Below are positions 62,899 to 64,000 of a stretch of 64,000 bases of DNA, piece after piece. Below the pieces are notes generated by a model. That model was given only the letters and a program-made list of their open reading frames with translations, was not told the DNA's origin and did not search any database. The DNA lies in NCBI RefSeq assembly GCF_016107325.1, contig NZ_RCVT01000002.1, forward strand, positions 806,001 to 870,000. The letters run 5' to 3'. Position numbers and translations under genes: made by a program. Position 1 is the stretch's first letter, and every line of letters starts with the position of its first letter. Origin of the DNA: Sphingomonas sp. MA1305. Lineage in GTDB: Bacteria; Pseudomonadota; Alphaproteobacteria; Sphingomonadales; Sphingomonadaceae.

Positions 62899-64000
62899 AT
62901 GGCAAGGAAATATTTCGGCACCGACGGCATTCGCGGTGCGACCAACGCCGGTGCGATGACCGCGGCGATGGCGATGAAGGTCGGCATGGCGGCGGGCGCC
63001 TATTTCCAGCGTGGCGACCACAAGCATCGCGTGCTGATCGGCAAGGACACGCGCCTGTCGGGCTATATGCTCGAATCGGCGCTGGTCGCCGGCTTCACCA
63101 GCGTCGGCATGGACGTGGTGATGGTCGGCCCGTTGCCGACCCCGGCGGTGGCGCTGCTGACCCAGTCGATGCGCGCCGACATCGGCGTGATGATCTCCGC
63201 CAGCCACAATCCCTTCGCCGACAATGGCATCAAATTGTTCGGGCCGGACGGCTACAAATTGTCCGACGAGGCCGAGACGACCATCGAGGGGCTGATCGAC
63301 GGCGACGACGTCCCGCTTGCGCCATCGGCGCAGATCGGCCGCGCGCGGCGCATCGACGACGCGCAGGGCCGTTATATCCATTTCGCCAAATCGACCTTCC
63401 CGCGCGATCTCAGGCTCGACGGCCTGCGCATCGTCATCGATTGCGCCAATGGCGCCGCCTACAAGGTCGCGCCGACGACGCTGTGGGAATTGGGCGCGGA
63501 CATCGTCGCGATCGGCGTGACGCCCAACGGCACCAACATCAACGATGGCGTCGGCTCGACCGCGCCGCAGACGCTGTCCGAAACCGTCGTCGCGAGCGGC
63601 GCCGACATCGGCATCGCACTGGACGGCGATGCCGATCGACTGATCGTCGTCGACGAAAAGGGCCGGGTGGTCGACGGCGACCAGCTGATGGCGACGATCG
63701 CCGCCGGCTGGGCACGGGCGGGCCGCCTCGCCGGCGGCGGCCTGGTCGCGACGGTGATGTCGAACCTTGGCCTCGAGCGGCATCTGAAAGCCCAGGGCCT
63801 GGGGCTGGTCCGCACCGCGGTCGGCGACCGCTACGTGCTCGAGAAGATGCGGAGCAGCGGCTACAATGTCGGCGGCGAGCAATCGGGCCACATCATCCTG
63901 TCCGACTATGCCACCACCGGTGACGGTTTGGTCGCCGCGTTGCAGGTACTGGCCGAGATCAAGCGCGCCGGCGCGCCGGCCAGCGAGGTGCTGCACCGCT
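62899..64000 (+). CDS. glmM: phosphoglucosamine mutase (C-terminus outside window)
   Basis: The first 367 residues are visible (full length about 445). [13 protein letters not shown] is the family start; the phosphoserine is in [17 protein letters not shown] near 102; the magnesium loop is [10 protein letters not shown]; the sugar-binding loop [10 protein letters not shown] is also present. It converts glucosamine-6-phosphate to glucosamine-1-phosphate for peptidoglycan and LPS precursors. The reading frame runs off the window edge. Confidence 0.96.
   Translation, partial: MARKYFGTDGIRGATNAGAMTAAMAMKVGMAAGAYFQRGDHKHRVLIGKDTRLSGYMLESALVAGFTSVGMDVVMVGPLPTPAVALLTQSMRADIGVMISASHNPFADNGIKLFGPDGYKLSDEAETTIEGLIDGDDVPLAPSAQIGRARRIDDAQGRYIHFAKSTFPRDLRLDGLRIVIDCANGAAYKVAPTTLWELGADIVAIGVTPNGTNINDGVGSTAPQTLSETVVASGADIGIALDGDADRLIVVDEKGRVVDGDQLMATIAAGWARAGRLAGGGLVATVMSNLGLERHLKAQGLGLVRTAVGDRYVLEKMRSSGYNVGGEQSGHIILSDYATTGDGLVAALQVLAEIKRAGAPASEVLHR

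Overview
The window reads as an ordinary chromosomal stretch of a high-G+C alphaproteobacterium, most likely a sphingomonad (Sphingomonas or a close relative). This rests on gene content and style: a DUF3572 gene divergent from divK, an alphaproteobacterial lptC-lptA-lptB-rpoN run, a COQ4-family protein, ligase-associated DNA-damage genes, a secreted protein with the DDIVVTG motif common near the N-termini of sphingomonad outer-membrane receptors, and several families of short palindromic intergenic repeats. There is no rRNA, transposase, integrase or CRISPR array. One tRNA gene (Lys, TTT) is present. Genes are densely packed, often with 4-nt stop/start overlaps. Species-level assignment is inference.

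Layout. 1-10.9 kb: partial csaA and a glutathione transferase; a ligase-associated DEXH helicase (minus) and, on the plus strand, its partner MBL-fold exonuclease; a GT-C-like membrane protein; then the minus-strand block rnd-lptC-lptA-lptB-rpoN (LPS transport and sigma-54). 11-22 kb: a glycine-rich two-domain cold-shock protein, glutamine cyclotransferase, dnaN, an outer-membrane barrel, histidine phosphatase plus a secreted partner, rlmN with a TSUP transporter, a cytochrome b/molybdoenzyme pair, cyclopropane-fatty-acid synthase flanked by repeats, and an EF-hand protein. 22-31.5 kb: argG, two large membrane proteins of GT-C type (one carrying an in-frame 198-bp insertion), an acetyltransferase, RidA, a HAD hydrolase, DUF3572/divK, a glutaredoxin-MauE fusion and rpmG.

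31.7-45.4 kb: a degenerate GDT1-type membrane protein, dps, DUF1328, a metallophosphoesterase, the ATP-dependent DNA ligase of the damage-response set (separated from helicase and exonuclease by about 30 kb), coq4, recF, an EF-hand/OmpA protein, gyrB, an SDR, an MpaB-like oxygenase, an exported methyltransferase, chorismate mutase and rpsD. 45.5-64 kb: a five-gene string with an M28 peptidase, agmatine deiminase, DUF3147, N-carbamoylputrescine amidase and a secreted unknown (agmatine to putrescine); uracil-DNA glycosylase, folK, tRNA-Lys, PAP2 phosphatase, galE, msrA, tsaC, an acyl-CoA dehydrogenase, NAT, a GntR regulator, a nitroreductase, a peptide transporter, an aldo/keto reductase coupled to a dicarboxylate symporter, and the first two thirds or more of glmM.

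No wholly new multi-gene system is obvious. The best leads are the precise frame-preserving insertion at 24300-24503, the two paralogous GT-C-like proteins at 4.9 and 25.6 kb, the glycine-rich cold-shock protein, the odd tRNA-Lys anticodon stem with the PAP2 gene abutting it, and the split DNA ligase/helicase/exonuclease set.
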